DNA of 64,000 bases from an uncultured Prevotella sp. Lineage in GTDB: Bacteria; Bacteroidota; Bacteroidia; Bacteroidales; Bacteroidaceae. Location of the stretch: positions 1 to 64,000 of the forward strand of contig CALUFN010000081.1 in NCBI GenBank assembly GCA_944319945.1, in the 5' to 3' direction. Both the position numbers and the translations under genes were made by a program. Below, one piece after another: positions 23,992 through 32,475 of the stretch. The first letter of the stretch is position 1, and the number at the start of each line of letters is the position of its first letter. The notes under the pieces were generated by a model. The model made no database searches. It saw nothing but the letters and a program-made list of their open reading frames with translations, and was not told where the DNA came from.

Positions 23992-25773
23992 ATGAACGAA
24001 ATAAGGAATTTTTGTATTATTGCGCACATAGATCATGGTAAGTCTACCATTGCAGACCGCTTATTGGAATATACAAAAACAATTCAGATAACCGAAGGGC
24101 AAATGCTTGACGACATGGACCTTGAGCGTGAGCGAGGCATCACGATTAAGAGCCATGCAATACAAATGGAGTATGAGCATAACGGAACAAAATATATATT
24201 AAACCTGATTGACACTCCGGGACATGTGGATTTCTCGTATGAGGTGTCACGAAGTATTGCCGCATGTGAGGGAGCATTGTTGGTGGTAGATGCTACTCAA
24301 GGCGTACAGGCCCAGACAATAAGTAACTTGTATATGGCTTTGGAACATGACCTTGAGATTATTCCCGTGATAAACAAGATCGACATGCCCTCGGCAATGC
24401 CCGACGAGGTGGAAGATGAGATAGTAGAGCTTTTGGGGTGTGACCGTAAGGAGATAATCCGCGCGTCGGGAAAAACCGGCGAAGGAATCTCGGACATCCT
24501 AAATGCCGTAGTTGAGCGTGTGCCTCATCCGAGCGGTGATGCCGAGGCTCCGCTGCAGGCCTTGATTTTCGATTCTGTATTTAACTCGTTCAGGGGAATT
24601 ATCGCTTACTTTAAGATAGAGAACGGCAGCATCGCTAAGGGCGATAAGGTTAAGTTCTTCAATACCGGAATGGAGTATGTGGCTGACGAGGTGGGCGTGT
24701 TGAAGATGGACATGATTCCGCGCAACAAGCTCGGAACAGGCGACGTGGGCTATATAATAAGTGGTATTAAGGACAGCAAGGAAGTGAAGGTCGGCGATAC
24801 GATAACGCATGTTGCACGTCCTTGCGATAAGGCGATATCCGGTTTCCAAGAGGTTAAGCCGATGGTGTTCGCCGGAGTGTATCCTATTGATCCTGCCGAT
24901 TATGAGAACTTACGTGCTTCGCTCGAAAAACTTCAGCTTAACGATGCCTCGTTGACGTTCTCACCGGAGTCGTCGGTGGCTTTGGGTTTCGGCTTCAGAT
25001 GCGGATTTCTTGGATTGCTCCACATGGAGATAGTTCAGGAGCGCTTGGACCGTGAATTTAACATGGATGTGATTACAACGGTTCCCAACGTCTCTTACAT
25101 GGTTTACGACAAGCAGGGAGGAGTGAAGGAGGTGCACAATCCGTCAGGGTTGCCTGATTTGACCTTGATAGACCATATCGAGGAGCCTTACATCCGTGCT
25201 TCCATTATAACCGCTACGTCGTATATCGGGCCGATAATGAAATTATGCCTTGACAAGCGTGGCGAATTGATCAACCAAGAATACATCAGCGGCAATCGTG
25301 TAGAGTTGCATTTCATGTTGCCGTTGGGCGAGATTGTGATAGATTTTTACGATAAATTGAAGAGCATATCTAAGGGGTATGCTTCTTTCGACTATCATAT
25401 TGACTGCTTCCGCCCGTCGAAACTGGCAAAACTCGACATTCTCCTTAACGGTGAACCGGTAGACGCCTTGTCTACGCTTACGCACCAAGACAATGCCGCC
25501 GTGTTAGGACGCAGAATGTGTGAGAAGCTGAAAGAGCTTATACCACGACAGCAATTCGATATTGCAATTCAGGCTGCCATTGGATCTAAGATAATAGCGC
25601 GTGAGACTGTGAAATGCGTCCGTAAGGACGTGACGGCAAAATGTTACGGCGGCGATGTGAGCCGTAAGCGTAAGTTGCTGGAGAAACAGAAACGCGGTAA
25701 GAAAAGGATGAAGCAGATAGGTAATGTGGAAGTACCGCAAAAGGCGTTTCTTGCAGTGTTGAAGTTGGATTGA
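23992..25773 (+). CDS. lepA: Elongation factor 4
   Basis: A 593-residue translational GTPase that acts on stalled or mistranslocated ribosomes. The G motifs are intact: AHIDHGKST (G1, residues 10-18), the RERGITIK switch, DTPGH (G3) and NKID (G4). The beta-barrel domain II, the EF-G-like domain ([19 protein letters not shown]) and the LepA-specific C-terminal domain ([33 protein letters not shown]) are all present. Length and start are standard. Confidence 0.97.
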   Translation: MNEIRNFCIIAHIDHGKSTIADRLLEYTKTIQITEGQMLDDMDLERERGITIKSHAIQMEYEHNGTKYILNLIDTPGHVDFSYEVSRSIAACEGALLVVDATQGVQAQTISNLYMALEHDLEIIPVINKIDMPSAMPDEVEDEIVELLGCDRKEIIRASGKTGEGISDILNAVVERVPHPSGDAEAPLQALIFDSVFNSFRGIIAYFKIENGSIAKGDKVKFFNTGMEYVADEVGVLKMDMIPRNKLGTGDVGYIISGIKDSKEVKVGDTITHVARPCDKAISGFQEVKPMVFAGVYPIDPADYENLRASLEKLQLNDASLTFSPESSVALGFGFRCGFLGLLHMEIVQERLDREFNMDVITTVPNVSYMVYDKQGGVKEVHNPSGLPDLTLIDHIEEPYIRASIITATSYIGPIMKLCLDKRGELINQEYISGNRVELHFMLPLGEIVIDFYDKLKSISKGYASFDYHIDCFRPSKLAKLDILLNGEPVDALSTLTHQDNAAVLGRRMCEKLKELIPRQQFDIAIQAAIGSKIIARETVKCVRKDVTAKCYGGDVSRKRKLLEKQKRGKKRMKQIGNVEVPQKAFLAVLKLD

Positions 25774-25880
25774 TGATAAGGTAAGCCTTAGGCTAGTGCG
25801 GCAGAATGGCTTTCGCGGTTTAGGGGATCGGGGTTAATATGGACGATCTTGGTTCTTGATTAATTTAAAGGAGGAGAGCA

Positions 25881-26480
25881 ATGAAGGAAATGTTAAAGAC
25901 AAAACGCGATATCGCACGTGAGTTGGCCCGTAAATACAGTACGATGACTCATGATGAACTTGACATACTTGAAGACGTTCTTGTGCCTATGAAGTTTGCA
26001 AAGGGCGAGATGATATTGAGCGAGGGAGAGGTTTGCAAGAATCTTTATTATGTTGAAAAAGGCCTTGTGCGCCAATTCTATTTTAAGAAAGGCAAGGAGG
26101 TGACTGAATATATGGGCACCGAGGGAAGCATAATAATGTGCATAGAAAGCCTTTTCAAGGAAGAACCGACCCATCTGCAGGTAGAAGCACTTGAGCCGGT
26201 GATGATCTACGCATTGCCAAAGGCAAGATTGGAGGAAGTAGCTTTGCATAATGTCAATATTCAGATATTGTACAGGAAAATTCTTGAGGAGTCTTTGATA
26301 AATTCGCAGATTCATGCGGACTTGGTGCGCTTCGAGACGGCTCAAGACCGTTACCAAAAACTTTGCAAGCTGTCGCCGCAGTTGACCTTGCGGGCACCTC
26401 TCGTATATGTGGCAAGTTACCTGCAGATGACGCCTGAGACATTAAGCCGTGTACGCTCCAACATAACGCTGGGAGAGTAA
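25881..26480 (+). CDS. Crp/Fnr family transcriptional regulator
   Basis: A 199-residue regulator. Residues about 20-125 form a cyclic-nucleotide-binding-like beta roll (FAKGEMILSEGEVCKNLYYVEKG, GSIIMCIESLF). Residues about 160-199 form a winged helix of Crp type (PLVYVASYLQMTPETLSRVRSNI). No Cys cluster for an iron-sulfur centre is present, so it is not an oxygen-sensing Fnr. Bacteroidetes proteins of this shape usually have unknown ligands. AGGAGG lies about 10 bases before the ATG. It stands alone; the target is unknown. Confidence 0.88.
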   Translation: MKEMLKTKRDIARELARKYSTMTHDELDILEDVLVPMKFAKGEMILSEGEVCKNLYYVEKGLVRQFYFKKGKEVTEYMGTEGSIIMCIESLFKEEPTHLQVEALEPVMIYALPKARLEEVALHNVNIQILYRKILEESLINSQIHADLVRFETAQDRYQKLCKLSPQLTLRAPLVYVASYLQMTPETLSRVRSNITLGE

Positions 26481-26688
26481 GTGCTTTCATGTTTGCATAC
26501 GCCTTGTTCGTGTACGGACATGGCGGGCGGCGTTCTGCAAGTAGAGGCTCGCCGTGTGTTTTCGGGATGTCTCTATATGTTATTGTCTTGTACTATAAAA
26601 TTCGTTGAACGCCCGTTAAATATATGTATATAGAGCCTATTTTAATATTATTTAGTCTCAAAATTTCGCACATAAGTCCATAATGTAG
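26481..26688. other. Non-coding gap upstream of moxR
   Basis: About 210 bases with no gene. It is GC-rich near 26520-26560 and AT-rich near the moxR promoter. I see no other signal. Confidence 0.5.
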
Positions 26689-26696
26689 TATTTTTG
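26689..26696 (+). promoter_or_regulatory. -7 box of the moxR-bat operon
   Basis: TATTTTTG matches TAnnTTTG, 37 bases before the moxR ATG. The next genes follow with gaps of at most about 25 bp, so it probably drives the whole Bat operon. Confidence 0.55.
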
Positions 26697-26733
26697 CGCT
26701 AAAATTTAAGTGCAACATTAAATAGTAAGAATT

Positions 26734-27729
26734 ATGGCAGAATCTATAGATATCCGTGAACTGAATATCTTGATAGAACAAAAAAGCTCTTTCGTGTCGG
26801 GGCTTACGGCCGGAATGAATCGGGTGATCGTCGGCCAAAAGCATCTTGTTGAGACATTACTTATAGGATTGTTAAGTGACGGACACATCTTGTTGGAAGG
26901 TGTGCCAGGATTGGCGAAAACCCTTGCAATTAAAACACTTGCACAACTTATTGACTCGAAATATAGCAGAATACAGTTTACGCCAGATTTGCTGCCGGCG
27001 GATGTTACCGGAACAATGATATATTCACAGAAAGATGAAAAGTTCCAGGTGAAGAAGGGACCTGTATTTGCTAATTTTGTTTTGGCAGACGAGATTAACC
27101 GCGCCCCGGCGAAAGTGCAAAGCGCATTACTCGAGGCCATGCAGGAGCATCAGGTCACGATAGGCAGCTCTACGTTCGACCTGCCAAATCCGTTTCTCGT
27201 GATGGCCACTCAGAACCCGATAGAGCAGGAGGGTACTTACCCATTGCCGGAAGCTCAGGTGGACCGTTTCATGTTGAAAGTTGTGATAGACTATCCGACG
27301 ATAGAAGAGGAAAAACTAATTATACGTGAGAATCTGCAAGGTGCGTTACCGGAAATAACCCCCGTAATCTCTGCCGATGAAATAATCAATGCGCGTGAGG
27401 TGGTCAGGAAAGTATATATCGATGAAAAAATAGAACAATATATTGCGGATATTGTTTTTGCAACGCGTTATCCTGATAAGTACGGGCTTCAGCAGCTGAA
27501 AGACTTGATAACCTTCGGAGGCAGCCCGCGTGCCAGCATAAATTTGGCCAAGGCTTCGAGAGCTTATGCGTTCATAAAGAGACGCGGATATGTAATACCG
27601 GAAGACGTTCGCGCGGTTGCTCATGACGTCCTCAGGCATCGTATTGGCTTGTCTTACGAAGCAGAAGCCACAGACGTAACGAGTGAAGAGATTGTAAGTG
27701 ATATTATTAATAAGGTGGAGGTTCCTTGA
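26734..27729 (+). CDS. moxR: MoxR-type AAA+ ATPase
   Basis: A 331-residue AAA+ ATPase of the MoxR family. Walker A is the Bacteroidetes form GVPGLAKT (about residue 53), Walker B is FVLADEINRAPAKVQSALLEAMQE, sensor 1 lies in VMATQNPIEQEGTYPLPEAQ, and the C-terminal lid follows. MoxR proteins act as chaperones or activators of partner proteins with von Willebrand A domains; here those are the DUF58, BatA and BatB proteins just downstream. The stop overlaps the next start by one base (TGATG), indicating coupling. Confidence 0.95.
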   Translation: MAESIDIRELNILIEQKSSFVSGLTAGMNRVIVGQKHLVETLLIGLLSDGHILLEGVPGLAKTLAIKTLAQLIDSKYSRIQFTPDLLPADVTGTMIYSQKDEKFQVKKGPVFANFVLADEINRAPAKVQSALLEAMQEHQVTIGSSTFDLPNPFLVMATQNPIEQEGTYPLPEAQVDRFMLKVVIDYPTIEEEKLIIRENLQGALPEITPVISADEIINAREVVRKVYIDEKIEQYIADIVFATRYPDKYGLQQLKDLITFGGSPRASINLAKASRAYAFIKRRGYVIPEDVRAVAHDVLRHRIGLSYEAEATDVTSEEIVSDIINKVEVP

Positions 27730-28598
27730 TGGAAACTCAGGATATTCTTAAAAAAGTCAGGAAAATAGAAATCAAGGCTCGCGGACTTAGTAATAATATC
27801 TTCGCAGGCCAGTATCATTCTGCCTTTAAGGGTCGAGGCATGGCGTTCAGTGAAGTGCGTGAGTATCAGTATGGTGATGATATTCGTGACATAGACTGGA
27901 ATGTGTCAGCCCGTTTCCATAAACCTTACGTAAAGGTGTATGAGGAGGAACGAGAGCTTACGGTCATGTTGCTTATTGATGTCAGCGGTTCTTTGGACGT
28001 TGGAACTCAGAATGCGACTAAGCGTGAGATTGTTACGGAAATAGCGGCAACACTAGCATTCAGTGCCATTCAAAACAACGACAAGATAGGCGTGATATTC
28101 TTTTCTGATAAGATAGAGAAATACATTCCTCCTAAAAAGGGACGTAAGCATATCCTGTTCATAATACGTGAAATGCTTGATTTCCAGCCTGAAAGCCGTA
28201 AGACGGATGTGAGGATAGCCGTTGAGTTTCTTACAAGCGTGCTGAAGCGCAGGTGTACGGCATTCTTAATGAGCGACTTCTATGTAAAGAATGAATTTGA
28301 GAATGCCCTGACAATATGCAACCGTAAGCATGACGTCGTGGCACTGCAAGTTTACGACCCTCGTGCCGAACGGCTGCCGAACGTAGGGCTGATGAAAGTT
28401 CTCGATGCTGAAACCGGACATGAAATGTATATCGATACGAGCGATAAGAGATTGCGCAATGCCCATCACGCATATTGGGCGAATAGGCAGAAAATGTTGA
28501 ACGACATATTTAATAAAAGCAATGTGGATAATGTGTATATAGCTACTAATCAGGATTACGTTAAGGCTTTGATGCATTTATTTTCGATGCGTAGCTGA
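27729..28598 (+). CDS. DUF58 domain protein (vWA-like), Bat operon
   Basis: A 289-residue cytoplasmic protein. The DUF58 core KGRGMAFSEVREYQYGDDIRDIDWNVSAR is followed by a von Willebrand A fold with the MIDAS start LLIDVSGSLD (about residues 83-92). In bat operons the DUF58 protein is the usual partner of MoxR. The start is ATG 27729, one base into the moxR stop; the TTG three bases earlier is unlikely. The next gene begins one base after the stop. Confidence 0.93.
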   Translation: METQDILKKVRKIEIKARGLSNNIFAGQYHSAFKGRGMAFSEVREYQYGDDIRDIDWNVSARFHKPYVKVYEEERELTVMLLIDVSGSLDVGTQNATKREIVTEIAATLAFSAIQNNDKIGVIFFSDKIEKYIPPKKGRKHILFIIREMLDFQPESRKTDVRIAVEFLTSVLKRRCTAFLMSDFYVKNEFENALTICNRKHDVVALQVYDPRAERLPNVGLMKVLDAETGHEMYIDTSDKRLRNAHHAYWANRQKMLNDIFNKSNVDNVYIATNQDYVKALMHLFSMRS

Positions 28599-28599
28599 T

Positions 28600-29700
28600 A
28601 TGTTGTCAAAATTGACTTTACACATGAAAGTAATGAAGCGGATTTTTTGTATAATATTGTTTGTGACATGTGTGTTATGCACTTATGCTCAAGTGTTTGT
28701 TGAATCTAAGATAGATTCGATACAGATACTTATCGGCGAACAAACAAACGTTACATTAAGCGTAACCGCCAAGAAAGGTGCTGCAGTGAAACTTCCTGTG
28801 TATCAGTCGTCGCAGTATATCACCGGTGGGGTGGAGGTGTTGGATGTCTCTGACGCTGACACGTCGCAACTTGATAATGGATTGGTTCAGATTACAAGGC
28901 AATACACTTTGACGTCGTTTGACGAGAACCTGTATTATATACCGCCGATGAAGGTTAATGTGGACGGAAAGGAGTATAAGAGCAAAAGTCTTGCATTAAA
29001 AGTGCTGACCGTGCCGGTAGACACTTTGCATCCTGAGAAGTTTTATCCTCCGAAAGGCGTACAGGACAATCCTTTCCAATGGAATGAATGGGAAGGAACA
29101 TTTTGGCAGAGTGTGATATTTGTCTTAGTGTGCGTCATGACATATTATTTATGGACTCGCCTGAAAGAGAATAAGCCTGTAATTGCCCACGTGCGTATAA
29201 TTAAGAAGTTGCCTCCGCATCAGAAAGCCTTAAAAGAAATAGAAGGCATCAAGCAAAGCCGGATGTCAATCTCGGAAGACCAAAAGACGTATTATACTAT
29301 GCTTACGGATGTCGTGAGAAAGTATATAAAAGAACGGTTCGGCTTTAACGCTATGGAAATGACGAGCACGGAAATCATCTCGAGATTACAACAGGAGAAC
29401 GACCAAAAGATGATAGCCGAGTTAAGGGATCTGTTTGTCACGGCCGACTTGGTGAAGTTTGCAAAATATTCGACATTGATAAACGAAAACGATGCGAATC
29501 TGGTTAATGCCGTAGAGTTTATCAATACGACAAAACTTGAGAATCAGCCGACCGTAGAACGAGTAGAACCGAATCTTACGGATACAGACAGGCGTAATAT
29601 ACGTTCGCGTATGACATTAAAAGGCACAATTATAGCCCTTTCCGTGGGTGGTCTCGTGCTTTTGGCTTATGTCATATATCAAATCACTTTGTTGATATAA
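28600..29700 (+). CDS. Bat-operon membrane protein of unknown function
   Basis: A 366-residue protein. A signal peptide (MKVMKRIFCIILFVTCVLCTYAQ) suggests the true start is ATG 28624 or 28633 rather than 28600. A beta-rich periplasmic domain (about 35-150) resembles the N-terminal part of BatD. A membrane segment (FWQSVIFVLVCVMTYYLW) leads to a cytoplasmic helical region with DVVRKYIKERFGFNAMEMTSTEII, and a last membrane segment lies at the C-terminus. It sits between the DUF58 gene and batA. Its position and BatD-like architecture suggest a role in the same envelope complex; the function is unknown. Confidence 0.75.
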   Translation: MLSKLTLHMKVMKRIFCIILFVTCVLCTYAQVFVESKIDSIQILIGEQTNVTLSVTAKKGAAVKLPVYQSSQYITGGVEVLDVSDADTSQLDNGLVQITRQYTLTSFDENLYYIPPMKVNVDGKEYKSKSLALKVLTVPVDTLHPEKFYPPKGVQDNPFQWNEWEGTFWQSVIFVLVCVMTYYLWTRLKENKPVIAHVRIIKKLPPHQKALKEIEGIKQSRMSISEDQKTYYTMLTDVVRKYIKERFGFNAMEMTSTEIISRLQQENDQKMIAELRDLFVTADLVKFAKYSTLINENDANLVNAVEFINTTKLENQPTVERVEPNLTDTDRRNIRSRMTLKGTIIALSVGGLVLLAYVIYQITLLI

Positions 29701-29715
29701 GGAGCTTGTAGCGTT

Positions 29716-30714
29716 ATGGAATTTGCCAATAAAGAATACTTTTTGTTGCTGCTATTACTTATACCTTATTTATTATGGTATTTGTTATATAGAAAAAAAA
29801 GTGAGCCGACGATGATGATGAGCGATACCTTCGCTTACCAATATGCACCGAAAAGTTTTAGGGTGCGCATTGTATGGCTGCCTACGCTGCTGCGTATTGT
29901 GACATTCGTTTTGGTCGTTATCGTTATGGCAAGGCCACAGACATATAATAGTTGGGGACGGCGTACAGTGGAAGGAATAGATATAATGTTGGCTATGGAC
30001 GTTTCTACAAGCATGTTGGCCGAAGACTTAAAGCCCAATAGAATTGAAGCGGCGAAAAGTGTAGCGTCGGAGTTTATCTCAGGACGGCCTGACGATAATA
30101 TCGGCCTGACGATATTTGCAGGAGAGGCGTTCACCCAATGCCCGATGACCACAGACCACGCTTCGTTGATAAGTTTGTTGCAGAACGTGCGTACTGATAT
30201 TGCCGCACGTGGACTTATCGAGGATGGAACCGCCATAGGTATGGGGTTGGCTAACGCCGTAGGCCGATTGAAAGACAGCAAGGCCAAAAGTAAGGTTGTA
30301 ATATTATTGACCGACGGTAGTAATAACATGGGTGATATTTCCCCGTTGACGGCAGCAAACATTGCAAAAAGTTTTGGCATCAGGGTATATACCATTGCCA
30401 TTGGCAGCAAGGCCATGGCTCCTTATCCGATGCAAGTAGGCGGAACTACGCAATATGTCAATTTGCGCGCAGACGTAGATGTGGAAACTTTACAGGAAAT
30501 AGCTTCCATTGCCGACGGCCATTTTTATCGTGCGACGAATACAGAAGAATTAAAAAAGATATACGGGGATATAGATAAGTTGGAAAAGACCAAGATGGAT
30601 GTTAAGAAATTCTCCAAACGTTATGATGCGTATCAACCGTTTGCATTAGCCGCATTGATTACAATGTTGTTAGATGTGTTGCTGAGGCTTGTCGTATTCC
30701 GTCGTATTCCGTAA
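29716..30714 (+). CDS. batA: BatA, von Willebrand A membrane protein
   Basis: A 332-residue inner-membrane protein. Two N-terminal membrane segments (FLLLLLLIPYLLWYLLY; LLRIVTFVLVVIVMA) come before a periplasmic or cytoplasmic vWA domain with an intact MIDAS (AMDVSTSM near residue 95, TIFAGEAFTQCPMT, LLTDGSNNMG). A C-terminal membrane segment closes the protein. In Bacteroides fragilis the bat operon supports aerotolerance; the molecular job of BatA is not established. The starting ATG follows the previous stop by 15 bases. Confidence 0.93.
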   Translation: MEFANKEYFLLLLLLIPYLLWYLLYRKKSEPTMMMSDTFAYQYAPKSFRVRIVWLPTLLRIVTFVLVVIVMARPQTYNSWGRRTVEGIDIMLAMDVSTSMLAEDLKPNRIEAAKSVASEFISGRPDDNIGLTIFAGEAFTQCPMTTDHASLISLLQNVRTDIAARGLIEDGTAIGMGLANAVGRLKDSKAKSKVVILLTDGSNNMGDISPLTAANIAKSFGIRVYTIAIGSKAMAPYPMQVGGTTQYVNLRADVDVETLQEIASIADGHFYRATNTEELKKIYGDIDKLEKTKMDVKKFSKRYDAYQPFALAALITMLLDVLLRLVVFRRIP

Positions 30715-30736
30715 GACTAAAAGAAATTGGAAGACT

Positions 30737-31753
30737 ATGTTCAGATTTGAGGATCCTGCTTATTTATATTTATTGGTGATTGTGCCAATTCTCGTGCTTG
30801 TTAGGTTGTGGGGAATACGCAAACGTAAAATGCAACTTAAGAAGTTCGGTGACCTTACACTGTTGAAAGGTCTTATGCCGGATGTATCGCCGGTAAGAAG
30901 GGGGGTAAAGTTTTGGTTGATGATAGCATCTGTAATGTTGCTTATTATAATGTTGGCACGTCCGCAGATGGGTACGAAAATCAACCAAGAGCAACGTCAG
31001 GGGATAGAAGTACTGATAGCATTGGATATAAGCAATTCGATGAATGCCGAAGACGTGGAACCTTCACGTTTGGATAAGAGCAAGATGCTCATTGAGAATC
31101 TTGTTGACAATTTTACGGAAGATAAGGTCGGCTTAGTCGTTTTTGCAGGCGACGCGTTTGTGCAGTTGCCGATAACAAGTGATTACGTGTCGGCTAAAAT
31201 GTTTTTACAGAACATAGATCCGTCACTTATAGCAGTGCAAGGTACGAATTTGGCTGAAGCGATCAACCTGAGTTCCAAGAGCTTTACGAAACAAGACAAG
31301 GTCGGAAGAGCGATAATCGTCATTACAGACGGAGAAGATCATGAAGGCGGCGCGGTGGAAGCTGCCAAGAAAGCGAAAAAAGAAGGAATGCGTGTCTTTG
31401 TGCTGGGTGTAGGCTCGACAAAAGGGACGTTATTGCCTGACGGACATGGCGGCTATATGAAAGATAATTCCGGACAAGAGGTAATGTCTGCATTAAATGA
31501 AGATATGTGTAAACAAGTGGCGGAAGCAGGCGGTGGTGCCTATATTCATGTCGAGAATAACAATATGGCCCAGAAGCAGCTGGATAACGAGATAGCAAAA
31601 TTGCAAAAGGGTGACATAATGAGTGTTGTTTACAGCGAATACGACGAGCAGTTTCAAGCCGTCGGCATATTGTTGCTTTTGGCATTGATTGCGGAGACAT
31701 TGATTCTTGAAAGCAGAAACCCGCTGTTTAAGAGGATAAAAGTTTTTAAATAA
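30737..31753 (+). CDS. batB: BatB, von Willebrand A membrane protein
   Basis: A 338-residue paralogue of BatA. It starts MFRFEDPAYLYLLVIVPILVLV; the longer open frame upstream lies inside batA and is not used. A second membrane segment (FWLMIASVMLLIIMLA) precedes the vWA domain with MIDAS motif ALDISNSM (about residue 94), VFAGDAFVQLP and VITDGEDHEGG. A C-terminal membrane segment follows (VGILLLLALIAETLIL). BatA and BatB probably form a hetero-complex activated by MoxR; this is inferred from family context. Confidence 0.93.
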   Translation: MFRFEDPAYLYLLVIVPILVLVRLWGIRKRKMQLKKFGDLTLLKGLMPDVSPVRRGVKFWLMIASVMLLIIMLARPQMGTKINQEQRQGIEVLIALDISNSMNAEDVEPSRLDKSKMLIENLVDNFTEDKVGLVVFAGDAFVQLPITSDYVSAKMFLQNIDPSLIAVQGTNLAEAINLSSKSFTKQDKVGRAIIVITDGEDHEGGAVEAAKKAKKEGMRVFVLGVGSTKGTLLPDGHGGYMKDNSGQEVMSALNEDMCKQVAEAGGGAYIHVENNNMAQKQLDNEIAKLQKGDIMSVVYSEYDEQFQAVGILLLLALIAETLILESRNPLFKRIKVFK

Positions 31754-31767
31754 AGTTTGGATGTAAT

Positions 31768-32451
31768 ATGAAGTCGGGAATGGTCAGACTCTTGACGGCG
31801 GCATTATTATTTTGTGTCGCGTTGATTGCGGAGGCACAAACTGATAGACAATTTGTGCGTGAAGGAAACCGTCTCTTTAATAATAAACAATACGATAAGG
31901 CCGAGGTCCTGTATCGGAAAGCCGTGTCGAAAAATCCTTCAAATCCCCAAGCTGTTTACAATTTAGGATGTGCCTTGATGATGCAGAATAAGGATTCTGC
32001 GGCCATTGTGCAATATCAAAAAGCGACTAAGTTGGAGAATAACAAATTTCGTAAGGCGCAAGTCTTTCATAATATTGGTGTGATATGCCAGAATCATAGA
32101 ATGTATGACGATGCGATAAAGGCCTATGAACAATCTTTGCGCAATAATCCGAAAGACGATGAGACGCGTTATAATCTTGCGCTTTGCAAGAAGATGAGGA
32201 AAAATAACAAAAACAAGGATAAGAATGAAAATAAGAAGAATGAAGATAATAACCGGCAAAACAATAAGAATAAGAACAATGACAAGGATAAAGGCGAAAA
32301 CAAGCAACAGCAGCCTAAAGAGCAAATGAGCAAGGAAAATGCTGAACAGCTCATCAATGCTGCGATACAAAACGAGAAAGCTACGCAGCAACGTTTGAAG
32401 AAAGCCATGCAAAAGTCTGGCTCACGTAGAAGTAGCGATAAGAACTGGTGA
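31768..32451 (+). CDS. batC: BatC, TPR protein
   Basis: A 227-residue exported TPR protein. The signal peptide is MVRLLTAALLFCVALIAEAQ, starting at residue 4 (or M1 at 31768). Three TPR units follow (about 30-140: EGNRLFNNKQYDKAEVLYRKAV, PQAVYNLGCALMMQNKDSAAI, AQVFHNIGVICQNHRMYDDAI). Then comes a strongly charged Lys/Asn/Asp/Glu linker (about 140-190) and a final helix. It is thought to be a scaffold for the other Bat proteins. Both neighbours belong to the same transcript, 14 and 24 bp away. Confidence 0.9.
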   Translation: MKSGMVRLLTAALLFCVALIAEAQTDRQFVREGNRLFNNKQYDKAEVLYRKAVSKNPSNPQAVYNLGCALMMQNKDSAAIVQYQKATKLENNKFRKAQVFHNIGVICQNHRMYDDAIKAYEQSLRNNPKDDETRYNLALCKKMRKNNKNKDKNENKKNEDNNRQNNKNKNNDKDKGENKQQQPKEQMSKENAEQLINAAIQNEKATQQRLKKAMQKSGSRRSSDKNW

Positions 32452-32475
32452 AAAGAATCATAAGGAAGTACTGAT